Shown here in pieces: positions 7,879-16,480 of a stretch of 57,500 nucleotides of DNA. Made by a program: the position numbers and the translations under genes. The notes beneath the pieces are model-generated. The model was not told the origin of the DNA and did no database searches. It saw nothing but the letters and a program-made list of their open reading frames with translations. Position 1 is the first letter of the stretch. The number at the start of each line of letters is the position of its first letter. The stretch is from Planctomycetota bacterium. Its GTDB lineage: Bacteria > Planctomycetota > Planctomycetia > Planctomycetales > Planctomycetaceae. Location: the NCBI GenBank assembly GCA_003388505.1, contig QQVO01000059.1, forward strand, positions 1-57,500, written 5' to 3'.

Positions 7879-9741
7879 CTACCGCCGCGACAAGAACTCG
7901 CTGCTGTTGAGCAAACTCCACTGGATGTCTTCGAAGGCTTCGACGCGATCGCCGACCTCTGCGATGTATTCCAGGTTGATCTCGATCTCACGATCAGACG
8001 GTTCGCGGGCGAGCGCCAACAGATACAACTCGGCCAGCGCGTCGCGATCGTCGTCATGCTCTTTGAGAATCCGTCCCAGTTTCGTGTCGGCGTTGCCGTT
8101 TATCAGAGCGTTGAGTTGCGGCGAATTCATCAGAAACAGCGCCTGCGGGATGTTGCCGACGATGTCCTCCTGCGGCGTGGACGGGTCGAATCCGAACAGT
8201 TCGGCGAAGGCGGCCCGCGCCGGATCCCGGCGGACCGGACCATTCGCGCCGGGGCCGCGGCGGGTCCGCTGGCCGGCCAGATTCTCGACGCCCAGCACGC
8301 GGACAATCGTGTTGTAAACCTGATCGGACCGCAGCCGCGTCGGCGATGCGGCGGCAAACGGCGCGGCGTCGAGCGGATCGATCGTGCGAATCTCCCGCTG
8401 GTACACATCAGTCCGCGCGATCGTGCGGAACAGCCACTGGATGTCGTAGCCGGAAGCCGTGAAGCCGGCCGCCAGCAGATCGAGCACTTCCGGCATCTGG
8501 GCCGTCCGTTCCGGGCCGATGTCGTCGATCGGCATGTAAAAGCCCTGCCCCGTCATCTCGCCCCAGATGCGGTTGACGAACGCCTTGGAGAACCACTCGT
8601 TCTCAGGCGAGGTGATGGACTCGGCCAGAGCCTCGCGGCGCTGCAGATCGAGCGCCCCGGTTTCGAGCGACTCGCCCGTTACGAAGAACACGGGCTGCAT
8701 CCGGGTTCCCGGCGCGGCCGGATCGTTGAGGTCCGGCATGTAGTATTCCGCCGAACCGCGTCCGGGTTGGTTCATCGGCGGGCGGCGCAGCGTCTTGAAC
8801 TCCTCCAGCGACAGGGAGCCGTTCTGATCGGCGTCGGCGTTGGCGAGTATCTGGTCGAATCGATCGCCGATGCCAGGGACTCGCTCGGCTTCCCGCTTGA
8901 CAAGTTCCCCGTCGCGGTTGGCGTCGAGCCGCCGGAAGATCTGTTCGGGATCGAACCGGCGCCGGTTATCGCGGAAGTCGTCGGCTGACGAAACGACGAA
9001 GGTACGGACGTCGCCGGCCGTCTGCGGCCGGACCTGAATTCTCGGGAAGAAGGCCGCCAGTTCGTGGAACTGCTCGCGCTTCCAGGAGTCGGTGGGATGA
9101 TCGTGGCAGTTCGCGCACTGCATCTGGATTCCGAGAAAGATTCGCGACGTCTCCGCCGCCAGTTCCTCCGGAGCGCCGCCGTGAGCGAAGACCAGCGCCA
9201 CGCTCCCCTCCTCGCGGACCGATCCGGTGGCGGTGATCAGGTCGGTCGCAATTTCGTCCCACGGCGCGTTCTCGGCGAGTCGCTCGGCCATCCACTGTTG
9301 AAACACCGGTTGGTTGATCCGCGACCGTGCTTCCGTCGCCCGCAGAAAAATGACGTCGCTGAAGTAGGACGCCCAGATTTCTGCGTAGTCGTCGCCCGCC
9401 AGCAGTTGATCGATCAGCGCGGCACGCTTGTCCGGCGCGGGATTCAGTCCGAACAGGGTGACATCGTTCGGCGTCGGGACGACTCCGGCCAGGTCGAGGC
9501 TCACCCGCCGCAAGAAGTCCTCGTCCAAGGCGCGGGGAGCGAGTTTCTCCGGCGAGCCGATCTGAGCCTCGATCAGCCGGTCGATCTCGGCGGCCACGTC
9601 GTCCGGCGACGTGTCCGACAACGATCCCGGCGGCGATTCCGCGTGCCCCACGGCAGGCATCGCTCCGGCAAGCCCCGCCCCGACGGCTATCAACAAGAAT
9701 TTCCAACGCAACCTGTTACGCCGAAAGAGATAGCAAGACAT
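7879..9741 (-). CDS. DUF1549/DUF1553 protein with EF-hand pair
   Basis: A 620-residue exported protein. I chose the ATG at 9741 (GAGG site just upstream) because a clear signal peptide follows (RRNRLRWKFLLIAVGAGLAGAMPAVGHA). The DUF1549 part (about 35-255) includes DDVAAEIDRLIEAQ, LRRVSLDLAGVVPTP and MQCANCHDHPTD; the latter carries a CxxCH haem-c-like motif. Two canonical 12-residue EF-hand loops follow at about 271-312 (DANRDGELVKRE and DADQNGSLSLEE), then DUF1553 (about 350-615) with WFSKAFVNRIWGEMTGQGF. It forms the upstream half of the DUF1549/DUF1553-DUF1501 pair. The CANCH motif suggests a single haem c, but the usual longer cytochrome domain is missing. An inserted EF-hand pair suggests calcium-dependent behaviour. 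Confidence 0.92.
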   Translation of the reverse strand: MSCYLFRRNRLRWKFLLIAVGAGLAGAMPAVGHAESPPGSLSDTSPDDVAAEIDRLIEAQIGSPEKLAPRALDEDFLRRVSLDLAGVVPTPNDVTLFGLNPAPDKRAALIDQLLAGDDYAEIWASYFSDVIFLRATEARSRINQPVFQQWMAERLAENAPWDEIATDLITATGSVREEGSVALVFAHGGAPEELAAETSRIFLGIQMQCANCHDHPTDSWKREQFHELAAFFPRIQVRPQTAGDVRTFVVSSADDFRDNRRRFDPEQIFRRLDANRDGELVKREAERVPGIGDRFDQILANADADQNGSLSLEEFKTLRRPPMNQPGRGSAEYYMPDLNDPAAPGTRMQPVFFVTGESLETGALDLQRREALAESITSPENEWFSKAFVNRIWGEMTGQGFYMPIDDIGPERTAQMPEVLDLLAAGFTASGYDIQWLFRTIARTDVYQREIRTIDPLDAAPFAAASPTRLRSDQVYNTIVRVLGVENLAGQRTRRGPGANGPVRRDPARAAFAELFGFDPSTPQEDIVGNIPQALFLMNSPQLNALINGNADTKLGRILKEHDDDRDALAELYLLALAREPSDREIEINLEYIAEVGDRVEAFEDIQWSLLNSSEFLSRR

Positions 9742-10005
9742 GCATCCAACCTCGTGAGGAGCGAATTGAAATCGCAGAGACGCTTCGGCCTCAGGAACCT
9801 TCGTCGGCCGCTGTGGGTTAAACCCCGCAAGGCAAGAGCCGGTTTCGGACCGATTCCGCAAGTTTGCAGAAATCGCGCGGCCGGCTTGCGGTTCTGCCGA
9901 TCAGCCGCCGCCGGGAGGCCGCCCCAGGCTCCGCGCTGGACGGGATGCGACGTCCGCGCCAGAATGCAGACAGAGACCGTGGTTCCCGAAATGAAAGAGA
10001 ATACC

Positions 10006-10506
10006 ATGTCAGCCCGAAACCCGATTGATGAAGGCCCGCTCCGGTCGTCCGCCGAACGTCTGCGACAGGAACTCGACCGCTGGATGGACGCCGCCTGGAC
10101 CCAGGGCGAGCGCGCCATAGACGCCATCGGGCTTCGCACCGAACGTCCGTCCGGCCCCCTGGTCGACATCGTGGAGCGGACTGAGTCGATTCTCGTATTG
10201 ATCAACGTGCCCGGCCTCAATCCCGACCAGATTCAGCTCACCCTGGCCGGAAACATGCTGACCGTTCAGGGAAACTTCCCACTCACTGCGGCCGGCGAAT
10301 CGGGTGAGGTCAAACTCAGCGAACGCCCGCAAGGCCATTTCCGCCGCTCGATCCCGCTGCCGGTCGCAGTCGATCCGGAGTCGATCTCCGCCGAATGCCG
10401 CCTGGGGGTGCTCGAAGTCACCATCACGAAATCCGCGCAGGAAAAGACGCACCACATCCCGGTCCGCTCCTCCGATCAGTCGCCGGCCCCGCCGCCTGCA
10501 ATTTAG
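10006..10506 (+). CDS. Hsp20 / alpha-crystallin family small heat shock protein
   Basis: A 166-residue protein. The alpha-crystallin domain runs from about residue 48 to 150: LVDIVERTESILVLINVPGLNPDQIQLTLAGNMLTVQG, then the HFRRSIPLPVAVDPESISAECRLGVLEVTI strand set with the conserved A/G-x-L-V-like motif as LGVLEV. A Pro-rich tail (SPAPPPAI) ends in the IxI/V-poor form, so oligomer contacts may differ. Hsp20 proteins hold unfolding proteins in the cytoplasm. Three in-frame ATGs compete (9964, 9991, 10006). Only the last has a fair site (AAAGAG at 6-7 bases). It is monocistronic by context, with no CIRCE-like repeat seen upstream. Confidence 0.9.
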   Translation: MSARNPIDEGPLRSSAERLRQELDRWMDAAWTQGERAIDAIGLRTERPSGPLVDIVERTESILVLINVPGLNPDQIQLTLAGNMLTVQGNFPLTAAGESGEVKLSERPQGHFRRSIPLPVAVDPESISAECRLGVLEVTITKSAQEKTHHIPVRSSDQSPAPPPAI

Positions 10507-10640
10507 AGTCTTTCGTGTGAGCATGAGCGCAACTTGCGCGCATGTTGTACGAACGTCATTCCACTCTGTTTGGTTGTGGCAAACCAGCCACGCTGGACCG
10601 GATTGTTCATCAAGAATTGCACCACCGAGACACAGCGCGG

Positions 10641-10737
10641 GCGTCGCCCGCAACCCAACCACGTAGCGCACGCAGCCTTGCGTGCGTCCCGCTGATTGCA
10701 GAGGCGGTTGACGCACGCTGGCAGCGTGCGCTTCGGG
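10641..10737. repeat. 97-bp dispersed repeat, copy 1
   Basis: Nearly identical to 38485-38581, about four differences in 97 bases, same orientation. It contains two palindromes: CGCACGCA/TGCGTGCG and GCACGCTG/CAGCGTGC. It lies in the 426-base spacer between hsp20 and the ABC-2 permease, which holds no gene I can support. Confidence 0.85.
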
Positions 10738-10932
10738 CAGGCGCATGAATTTGTGCAGGACAACAAGATTCTGCTGCGTTAGCAGCACAGAGCACACGGA
10801 GAAAAGGACGAGGCGAAGTGCCACTCGCAGCATGTTCGACATTGTGTGCTGCCGTTGATGAAGTCCGCCGGGTTTCGTGCGGATGAGCAATCCCGCCAAC
10901 CCGAAAGCAAAGCCCTGCGAGGGCATCGCTCC

Positions 10933-11757
10933 ATGTCGTTCCGGCCGAACTACGTACGCGTCTGGCTGACGTTTCTACGGAATTCAATCGTCCGCGAGAT
11001 GACGTTCCGCGGCAACTTCCTGATTGAGATCGTGACGCGGTCATTCTGGTTCGTGGCGCAGATCATCCTGTTCGACGTAATCTACTCTCACGTGCCGACC
11101 ATCAAGGACTGGTCGCAATACGAGTACTTCGCGTTCATGGCGACCGGCATGCTGATCAACGCGTTCGTCGAAACGCTCTTCATGCCGAACTTCGCGAACT
11201 TCAGCGAATTGATCCGCACCGGCGATCTCGACTTTGCGCTCCTCAAGCCGATCGACACGCAGTTTCTGATTTCTTTCGAGCGGGTCGACCTCTCCGACCT
11301 GGTGCAGGTCGCGCTCGCCGGCTCGCTGCTGTGGTACTCGCTCTCGCGCACCGACGTCGAAATCACGGCGGCCATGGCGGCAACCTACGTCGTCCTGCTC
11401 GGCTTCGGAGTCGCGTTCTATTACTGCATGATGATCACGCTCGCTAGCACCAGTGTCTGGTTCGGCCGCAATCAGGGACTGTATGACTTCTGGTTCTACG
11501 TCACCGTGTTCGGCCGCTATCCGCAGAATATCTTCAAAACCGGGCGTCCGGCGGGGGAAGTGATCTGGTTCGGCTTCTCGTTCATCGTCCCGATTCTGCT
11601 CGTGGTCACCGTGCCGGCCCGTGTGCTGCTCGGCATGGTCCTGGAACCGGAATGGTGGGTCATCCTCCTCGCTCCCACGCTGACGCTGATCGGTTTGTTT
11701 CTCTCGCGGCGTGTGTTTCAATGGTCGCTGGGCCAATATCGCAGCGCCAGCAGTTGA
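10933..11757 (+). CDS. ABC-2 family transporter permease (DUF990 type)
   Basis: A 274-residue protein with six likely membrane segments (about 30-50, 62-80, 118-138, 145-165, 205-232 and 238-260). The N-terminal [23 protein letters not shown] and the central [19 protein letters not shown] are typical of ABC-2 permeases of the DUF990 family. That family usually occurs as two permease genes plus an ATPase gene. Here neither the ATPase nor the second permease is adjacent, so this gene is an orphan that needs a partner elsewhere. The ATG at 10933 has a GAGGG site 9-10 bases upstream; the frame is open further upstream but lacks coding character. Confidence 0.88.
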   Translation: MSFRPNYVRVWLTFLRNSIVREMTFRGNFLIEIVTRSFWFVAQIILFDVIYSHVPTIKDWSQYEYFAFMATGMLINAFVETLFMPNFANFSELIRTGDLDFALLKPIDTQFLISFERVDLSDLVQVALAGSLLWYSLSRTDVEITAAMAATYVVLLGFGVAFYYCMMITLASTSVWFGRNQGLYDFWFYVTVFGRYPQNIFKTGRPAGEVIWFGFSFIVPILLVVTVPARVLLGMVLEPEWWVILLAPTLTLIGLFLSRRVFQWSLGQYRSASS

Positions 11758-11830
11758 CGGTGACTTCGATCATGCAGACATCCACCGGATTCGAAGTGGG
11801 GTGACCGGGGCAGGAGCGACCAACGGGAGC

Positions 11831-11998
11831 GAAGCCCCGGTGACGGTGAGTTCTCATTCGACCGGGGCTTCCTTCGCTTCGCTCAGCGAACAACCACGGA
11901 ATGCACGGAAGCCACGGAAAATGGCCACGAAAAACACAAAGAGACCCAGCGCGGCCTCCGGCCGCAACCAATGTAGCCGACTCGCTCCGTCGAGTCGG
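11831..11998. repeat. Repeat-rich spacer with three inverted repeats
   Basis: The 538-base spacer 11758-12295 holds no convincing gene. It has an 11-bp inverted repeat (GAAGCCCCGGT at 11831-11841 with ACCGGGGCTTC at 11861-11871), a GCGGCC/GGCCGC hairpin with loop tcc (11951-11965) and a CCGACTCG/CGAGTCGG hairpin (11977-11998). Between them lies a run of near-repeated words (ACCACGGAATGCACGGAAGC, then CACGGAAAATGGCCACG). Confidence 0.7.
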
Positions 11999-12295
11999 AT
12001 GTCCACGACGTGGAGTATGCTGCACGCGAAATTTGCGCACCACGCGAAGATTCTCAGCGTTCGTAGCACGAAAAAGAGACGATCTCGTGGCAATCCTGTC
12101 GCATGGTTCCAAGACGACGGGTGACAGGTTCACTTCATTGCGGCGATAAGCCGCCGGGATTTCCGAATGATCCGGTGGTTCGCTGCTCTCAAGTGCCAGG
12201 AAAATTGTGGGTAACGACAAGCAGTCCAGCCCCGGCCACCCATTCAGGATGTGTGTAGCGGACAGCGGCAACACCTTGTCTCTTGGATTCTGAAT

Positions 12296-13573
12296 ATGCG
12301 TACTTCCACCGGCTATACCGTCGTCCGCAACGGGCAACTCATTCCCGGCACCGGCGCTCCGCCGATTCCCGATGCGGCGCTCATCATCCGGGACGGGCGA
12401 ATCACATACGCCGGCCCCGAACAGGTGACGCCGGACGTCCCTCCCGACGCCGTCCGAATCGATGCCGGCGGCGGCACGATCATGCCGGGCCTCGTCGAAG
12501 CGCACTTCCATCCCACCTACTTCAACGTCGCGGCTCTGGAAGACCTCGACATCAAGTACCCGGTCGAATACGTCACGCTGCTCGCCGCCGCCAACGCCCG
12601 ACTGGCTCTGGAATGCGGCTACACCTCCGCCCGCAGCGGGGGCAGCCTGTTCAACATCGATGTCTGGCTGAAAAAAGCCATCAACAAGGATCTCACGACG
12701 GGGCCGAGACTGGCCGCCAGCGGTCGCGAGATCTGCGGCGTCGGCGGGCTGATGGACTGGAACCCCGACTTCCGCAAGATCGGCATGGAGGGGCTCGTGC
12801 TCCTCGTCAATGGACCCGACGAAGCGCGGGCCGCCGTGCGCAAACTGGTGAAAGACGGCATCGAATGGGTCAAGACCTATCCCACCGGCGATGCGGCCGC
12901 ACCCGACGTCAACGATCACCACACGCTCTGCATGACGTTCGAGGAAATGCACGCCGTGGTGCAGACGGCGCACAACCACGGACTCAAGGTGACCGGCCAC
13001 TGCCGCGCGACCGAAGGGATCAAGAACGCCCTGCTCGCCGGGTACGACACCCTCGAGCACGCAACCTTCATCGACGACGAAACGCTCGAACTGCTGCTGG
13101 AACGGGACACGCCGGTCGTCCCGGCCCTCTATTTCGAACAGGCCAGCATTGAGCACGGACCGGAGTTCGGCATGCCGCAGTCGGTCATCGACGGACATCA
13201 GGAAACGCTCGAAGGGGGCGCCGAAAGCGCGCGGCGCATCCTGCGGGCGGGCGGCAAGGTCGGCATGGGGGGCGACTACGGCTTCGCCTGGAACCCGCAC
13301 GGCGATTACGCGAAGGAGCTGAGCTTCTTCGTCGACTACGTCGGCTTCACGCCGCTGGAAACGATCACCTGCGCCACGCAATCGGGCGCACAGATCATGG
13401 GGCTCAGCGACGAAGTCGGCACGCTCGAAGAAGGCAAACTGGCCGACGTGCTCATCGTCGACGGCGACGTCCTGGCCGACATCTCCCTGCTTCAGGACCG
13501 CGACCGATTCGTCGCCGTCATGCAGGGCGGCGTGATCAAATCCGGCCGCCTCGCCGGACCAGCCCAATCCTGA
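12296..13573 (+). CDS. Amidohydrolase family protein (imidazolonepropionase-like)
   Basis: A 425-residue metal-dependent hydrolase. The N-terminal small beta domain (TVVRNGQLIPGTG...) leads into GLVEAHFHP, the HxH metal site near residue 71-73. Further landmarks are EWVKTYPTGDAAA with a Lys that may be carbamylated (about 196), TGHCRA and DTLEHATFI (His ligands, about 240 and 261), and GGDYGFAWNPHGD with the catalytic Asp (about 326). The C terminus returns to the composite beta domain (LEEGKLADVLIVDGD). Such proteins hydrolyse cyclic amides, dipeptides or lactams; the substrate is open. No signal peptide, so cytoplasmic. The ATG at 12296 has no strong ribosome site. Confidence 0.9.
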   Translation: MRTSTGYTVVRNGQLIPGTGAPPIPDAALIIRDGRITYAGPEQVTPDVPPDAVRIDAGGGTIMPGLVEAHFHPTYFNVAALEDLDIKYPVEYVTLLAAANARLALECGYTSARSGGSLFNIDVWLKKAINKDLTTGPRLAASGREICGVGGLMDWNPDFRKIGMEGLVLLVNGPDEARAAVRKLVKDGIEWVKTYPTGDAAAPDVNDHHTLCMTFEEMHAVVQTAHNHGLKVTGHCRATEGIKNALLAGYDTLEHATFIDDETLELLLERDTPVVPALYFEQASIEHGPEFGMPQSVIDGHQETLEGGAESARRILRAGGKVGMGGDYGFAWNPHGDYAKELSFFVDYVGFTPLETITCATQSGAQIMGLSDEVGTLEEGKLADVLIVDGDVLADISLLQDRDRFVAVMQGGVIKSGRLAGPAQS

Positions 13574-13617
13574 ATCCCGAACATCAGGTTCCGGCCCACA
13601 GCACTCGCCCAGCACCG

Positions 13618-13643
13618 GCGAGCCGCGCGGCGTCAGCCCGCGG
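13618..13643 (+). repeat. GCGAGC-stem-GTCAGC element, copy 1
   Basis: It begins GCGAGC and forms a stem CCGCG/CGCGG around a GTCAGC-containing loop. It lies 45 bases past the stop of the amidohydrolase gene. Related copies are at 14434, 27982 and 41322. Confidence 0.75.
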
Positions 13644-13709
13644 TTGCTTTCACCACAATCTCAGCCGTGCATTCGTCTCCCGTCTGTTAAGCCCCGGTGG
13701 CGCCGGCCG

Positions 13710-14183
13710 CTACTCCTTGAACTCCTCGTCTTCCTCGATTTCGAACATCTCGTCGGAGTCGGCCTGGGCGAAATCGTCCGGGTCGAACTGGAAGTCGCCG
13801 GTTTCTTCGACCGAAAGGTCGTCGTCCGAAAGGCTGTCGACTGCCGAGAATTCTTCGCTCGGCGCTTCTTCGCCGTGGTCCTCGGCGACGAGTTCCGCCG
13901 TCTGGGCGCTGAGGGCTTCGTCCCCTTCGGCCGACTCATCTGCCGACTCTTCTCCGGCAGCGTCTGCTGCGGCGCCGGTTTTCTCACGGCGGCGCCCGAC
14001 GAGGACGATGATCGGCGTCAGCGCGAGCAGCACGCCGAACAGCGTCGCCGCCCCGTTCACACCGATCATGAGGGTGCCCATGTTCTCCGTGTGCCGCACG
14101 AAGCTCATGATGGCAACCGCGGCCAGCAGTCCGCCGGGAATCGCCGCGGTCAGTGATACGCCGGCGAGTGCAAAACGTCCCAT
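13710..14183 (-). CDS. Small membrane protein with long acidic tail
   Basis: A 157-residue protein with two hydrophobic helices (about residues 6-30 and 36-64), a short basic turn (GRRREK) and then about 85 residues very rich in Asp, Glu, Ser and Ala with almost no basic residues. The basic turn should face the cytoplasm, placing the acidic tail inside. I chose the ATG at 14183 (GAGG 9 bases upstream) because the first helix starts right after it. I do not recognise a family. The acidic tail may bind partner proteins or cations. It is the last gene of a leftward run (folC, lactonase, DUF4159 protein), 310 bases from its upstream neighbour. Confidence 0.7.
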   Translation of the reverse strand: MGRFALAGVSLTAAIPGGLLAAVAIMSFVRHTENMGTLMIGVNGAATLFGVLLALTPIIVLVGRRREKTGAAADAAGEESADESAEGDEALSAQTAELVAEDHGEEAPSEEFSAVDSLSDDDLSVEETGDFQFDPDDFAQADSDEMFEIEEDEEFKE

Positions 14184-14433
14184 GGATCGCGTCCTCAACA
14201 CAAATACGGCGACGTGGAAATCCGGGCCCGCCCCGATGCAGCAACAATTCATCCTACCGGCGGGATGAGAGCGGAAACAAGACCCCGCCTGCGCACAATG
14301 CTCCCTTGCGCCCATCGGCCGTCATCGGCCGTTTGCCGCACAGAATTCCAATTTCCGCCGGCAATACGCAGAAAAACCCCGTCTGCCAGCCCGCGAAATA
14401 CGCGCCACCCGACCAGAATCGCTTCTCTGCCCG

Positions 14434-14459
14434 GCGAGCCGCGCGGCGTCAGCCCGCGG
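14434..14459 (+). repeat. GCGAGC-stem-GTCAGC element, copy 2
   Basis: Identical in its core to copy 1 at 13618. It lies about 35 bases past the 3' end of the minus-strand DUF4159 gene, within the 310-base spacer 14184-14493. No gene is visible in that spacer. Confidence 0.75.
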
Positions 14460-14493
14460 GTGCTTCCGACTGTGCTGTGGAGCCGACGTGCAA

Positions 14494-15324
14494 TCAATGC
14501 GTCATCGCATAAAACACGATGTTAATCCCCATCGGGTAGGCCCATTTCTCGGAGAACTCCCGGAAGTAGAACTCGTTCTCCCCTTCCCGCTCCCACCCGT
14601 CGCCCAGGTCGGTGTTGTGGCAGATGATCATCATCATCCGCCCGTCGTCGTCGAACACGCCGCGATAGTCCGCCTCGGGAGCGTCGGCCCGCTCGGTCCG
14701 CATGCCGCTCATGGCGTGGCCGATCGAGGGAACCTGGGGCCTCTCCGTCAGGTCATACACGCAGTGGAACACTTCGTGCGTGAGCGGCAGCTCCTCCGGT
14801 TCGCGCTCCGGAAAGATCTTCTTCAGATCCTGGTAGAAGTAGTACCACTCCGACTCGCCCCAGAAGTCGTCCACCATGATGAACCCGCCGTTCTCGCAGT
14901 ACCGGCGAAGAATCCCGGCCTCATGCGGTGAAAGGTTCATCCCCCAGCCCGGCTCGATCACGTACAGGAACGGGTAGTCGAACAGCTTCGGATCGCTGAT
15001 CTCCACGACGACTGGGTCGGGATTCACCTTCAGGGACGTGAGTTGCTGCAGCCGGAACGAGAAATTGAGATCGCTGTCGGGCCAGTCGATCTGCCACCGA
15101 CCTCCCCGCCGGCCCCCGTAGCTGTCGTACATCACCCGCGCGAAGGTGAAGACGTCTTCAGGAAACTCCTCGTCGAGTTCCCAGTCGGGGACGCCCCGGC
15201 GGTCGATGCGGATCGTCGGCCGCTGATAGAACGAAGACCCGACGTCCCCCCGCTGGGCGAGACAGATGCCGGCCGCCAGAGTCGCTATTGTCCAAGCTGT
15301 GACGCGTTGCGGACGGATCGACAT
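14494..15324 (-). CDS. DUF4159 domain protein, exported
   Basis: A 276-residue protein with a short N-terminal hydrophobic leader (VTAWTIATLAAGICLA) and a DUF4159 body. Landmarks are FTFARVMYDSYGGRRGGRW near residue 50-65, LFDYPFLYVIEPGWGMNLSP near 115-130, LRRYCENGGFIMVDDFWG near 140-155, and a closing EFYFREFSEKWAYPMGINIVFYAMTH. DUF4159 resembles the glutamine-amidotransferase-like (ThuA/GATase1-like) fold and often sits in planctomycete loci with AAA ATPases and DUF58 proteins, but none is adjacent here. Its function is unknown. The ATG at 15324 has GAGG 11 bases upstream; an in-frame TTG five codons earlier is the alternative. Confidence 0.88.
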   Translation of the reverse strand: MSIRPQRVTAWTIATLAAGICLAQRGDVGSSFYQRPTIRIDRRGVPDWELDEEFPEDVFTFARVMYDSYGGRRGGRWQIDWPDSDLNFSFRLQQLTSLKVNPDPVVVEISDPKLFDYPFLYVIEPGWGMNLSPHEAGILRRYCENGGFIMVDDFWGESEWYYFYQDLKKIFPEREPEELPLTHEVFHCVYDLTERPQVPSIGHAMSGMRTERADAPEADYRGVFDDDGRMMMIICHNTDLGDGWEREGENEFYFREFSEKWAYPMGINIVFYAMTH

Positions 15325-15448
15325 TGCTCTTGCCCTCAAAGATCGGCGAACGATTGATGATAATCGTTTGTTGAGGCTCGGACAAAGAGTCAGGTTGTCG
15401 CAGTTTCGACGGAACCCGCAGGACGCAGACTGCGGGCTTTGGGCGGAT

Positions 15449-16480
15449 TCACTTGCGGTGGACGACGAAACCGGGTGTCTTGAGGCGGACGCTCCACAGC
15501 GTCTTACCGGCGGTGACGTATAACGTCCGAAGGTCGGGTCCGCCGAACGTGACGTTCGTCAGCACGTCCTCCGCAACCGGAATTCGGCCTTCCAGCCGTC
15601 CGCTGGGTGTCACGAGATAGATCCCCGGCGGCACGTCGGTCGACTCGTGTGGTCCGCGCGGCCGCGAGATGCCGGCGGCAATGTACAGCCGTCCTTCCTG
15701 ATCGACCGCCATGCCGTCTCCGCCCCGCCCCGGCGCGAAGTCGAACACCATCCGCTGATCGCTCAGCTCGCCGCTGTCCGAGAGTGAAAACGCCCAGATC
15801 TTCCGATTGCCCCCCACGTCGTGGCAACTGTCGACCAGATACAGCGTTCGCTCGTCCGGGCTGAGATGAATCCCGTTGGGCCGCTGAATGTCCGGCTGGC
15901 TCACCGCGATCCGCACGTTGCCGTCCGGATCGACATGGAAGACCGAGTCGTGGTCGAGTTCCATCGTCCCGCGATCACCGTAGCAGGGATCGGTAAAGAA
16001 GATGTGACCCGTCGTCGTACACGCGACGTCGTTCGGAGAGTTGAGCCGCTTCCCATCGTACCGATCGCACAGCACTTCGAATTCGCCCGTCGCAACGTCG
16101 AACCGCGTCACTCGGCGGTTCCCGTCACTCGGTCCGAATTCATTGCCTTCGCACGCCAGCAGCTTGCCGTTCGGATCGAACAGCAGTCCGTTGGCCCGCC
16201 CGCTCGGTTCGCGCCACACGCGATACGTTCCCGCCTTCTCGTCGAACGCCAGAATGCGGTTGTTGGCGATGTCGCTGAAGTAGACAGTCCCGTCTGCACT
16301 TGCCGCGGGGCCTTCCGTAAAGGCAATCTGCGCCGCGGGAGCAAGCCTGTCATCCCCCGTCAGACCCGTTGGCAACGGGGTGTTGTGCAGCGACGACATG
16401 CGCGATACGTCCTTCCCGAAGGTGCGGAGCGCCGTGTTACGTGAGGGCGACGGGGCGAGAACTGACGTCGTAGTGGCCAT
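15449..16480 (-). CDS. SMP-30/gluconolactonase family protein
   Basis: A 343-residue six-bladed beta-propeller of the SMP-30/LRE family. Landmarks are FTEGPAASADGTVYFSDIANNRI (metal-binding Glu near residue 56), GRANGLLFDPNGKLLACEG, LNSPNDVACTTTGHIFFTDPCYG (Asn/Asp metal site) and PNGIHLSPDERTLYLVDS. Family members hydrolyse sugar lactones with a divalent metal. No signal peptide is seen. The ATG at 16480 follows GGGGGAG at good spacing but overlaps the folC 3' end by 44 bases; a second ATG at 16399 with GGAAGG upstream would give a 316-residue protein and remove the overlap. Translation coupling with folC is likely either way. Confidence 0.9.
   Translation of the reverse strand: MATTTSVLAPSPSRNTALRTFGKDVSRMSSLHNTPLPTGLTGDDRLAPAAQIAFTEGPAASADGTVYFSDIANNRILAFDEKAGTYRVWREPSGRANGLLFDPNGKLLACEGNEFGPSDGNRRVTRFDVATGEFEVLCDRYDGKRLNSPNDVACTTTGHIFFTDPCYGDRGTMELDHDSVFHVDPDGNVRIAVSQPDIQRPNGIHLSPDERTLYLVDSCHDVGGNRKIWAFSLSDSGELSDQRMVFDFAPGRGGDGMAVDQEGRLYIAAGISRPRGPHESTDVPPGIYLVTPSGRLEGRIPVAEDVLTNVTFGGPDLRTLYVTAGKTLWSVRLKTPGFVVHRK

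Noticed and set aside
5750-8317. Long plus-strand open frame over cutA and DUF1501
   Set aside because: Opposite strand carries clear CutA and DUF1501 motifs with good starts; the frame has no domain.
11660-13615. Long minus-strand open frame opposite the amidohydrolase
   Set aside because: Plus strand carries the HxH metal motif and family signatures; the minus frame runs through repeat-rich spacer.
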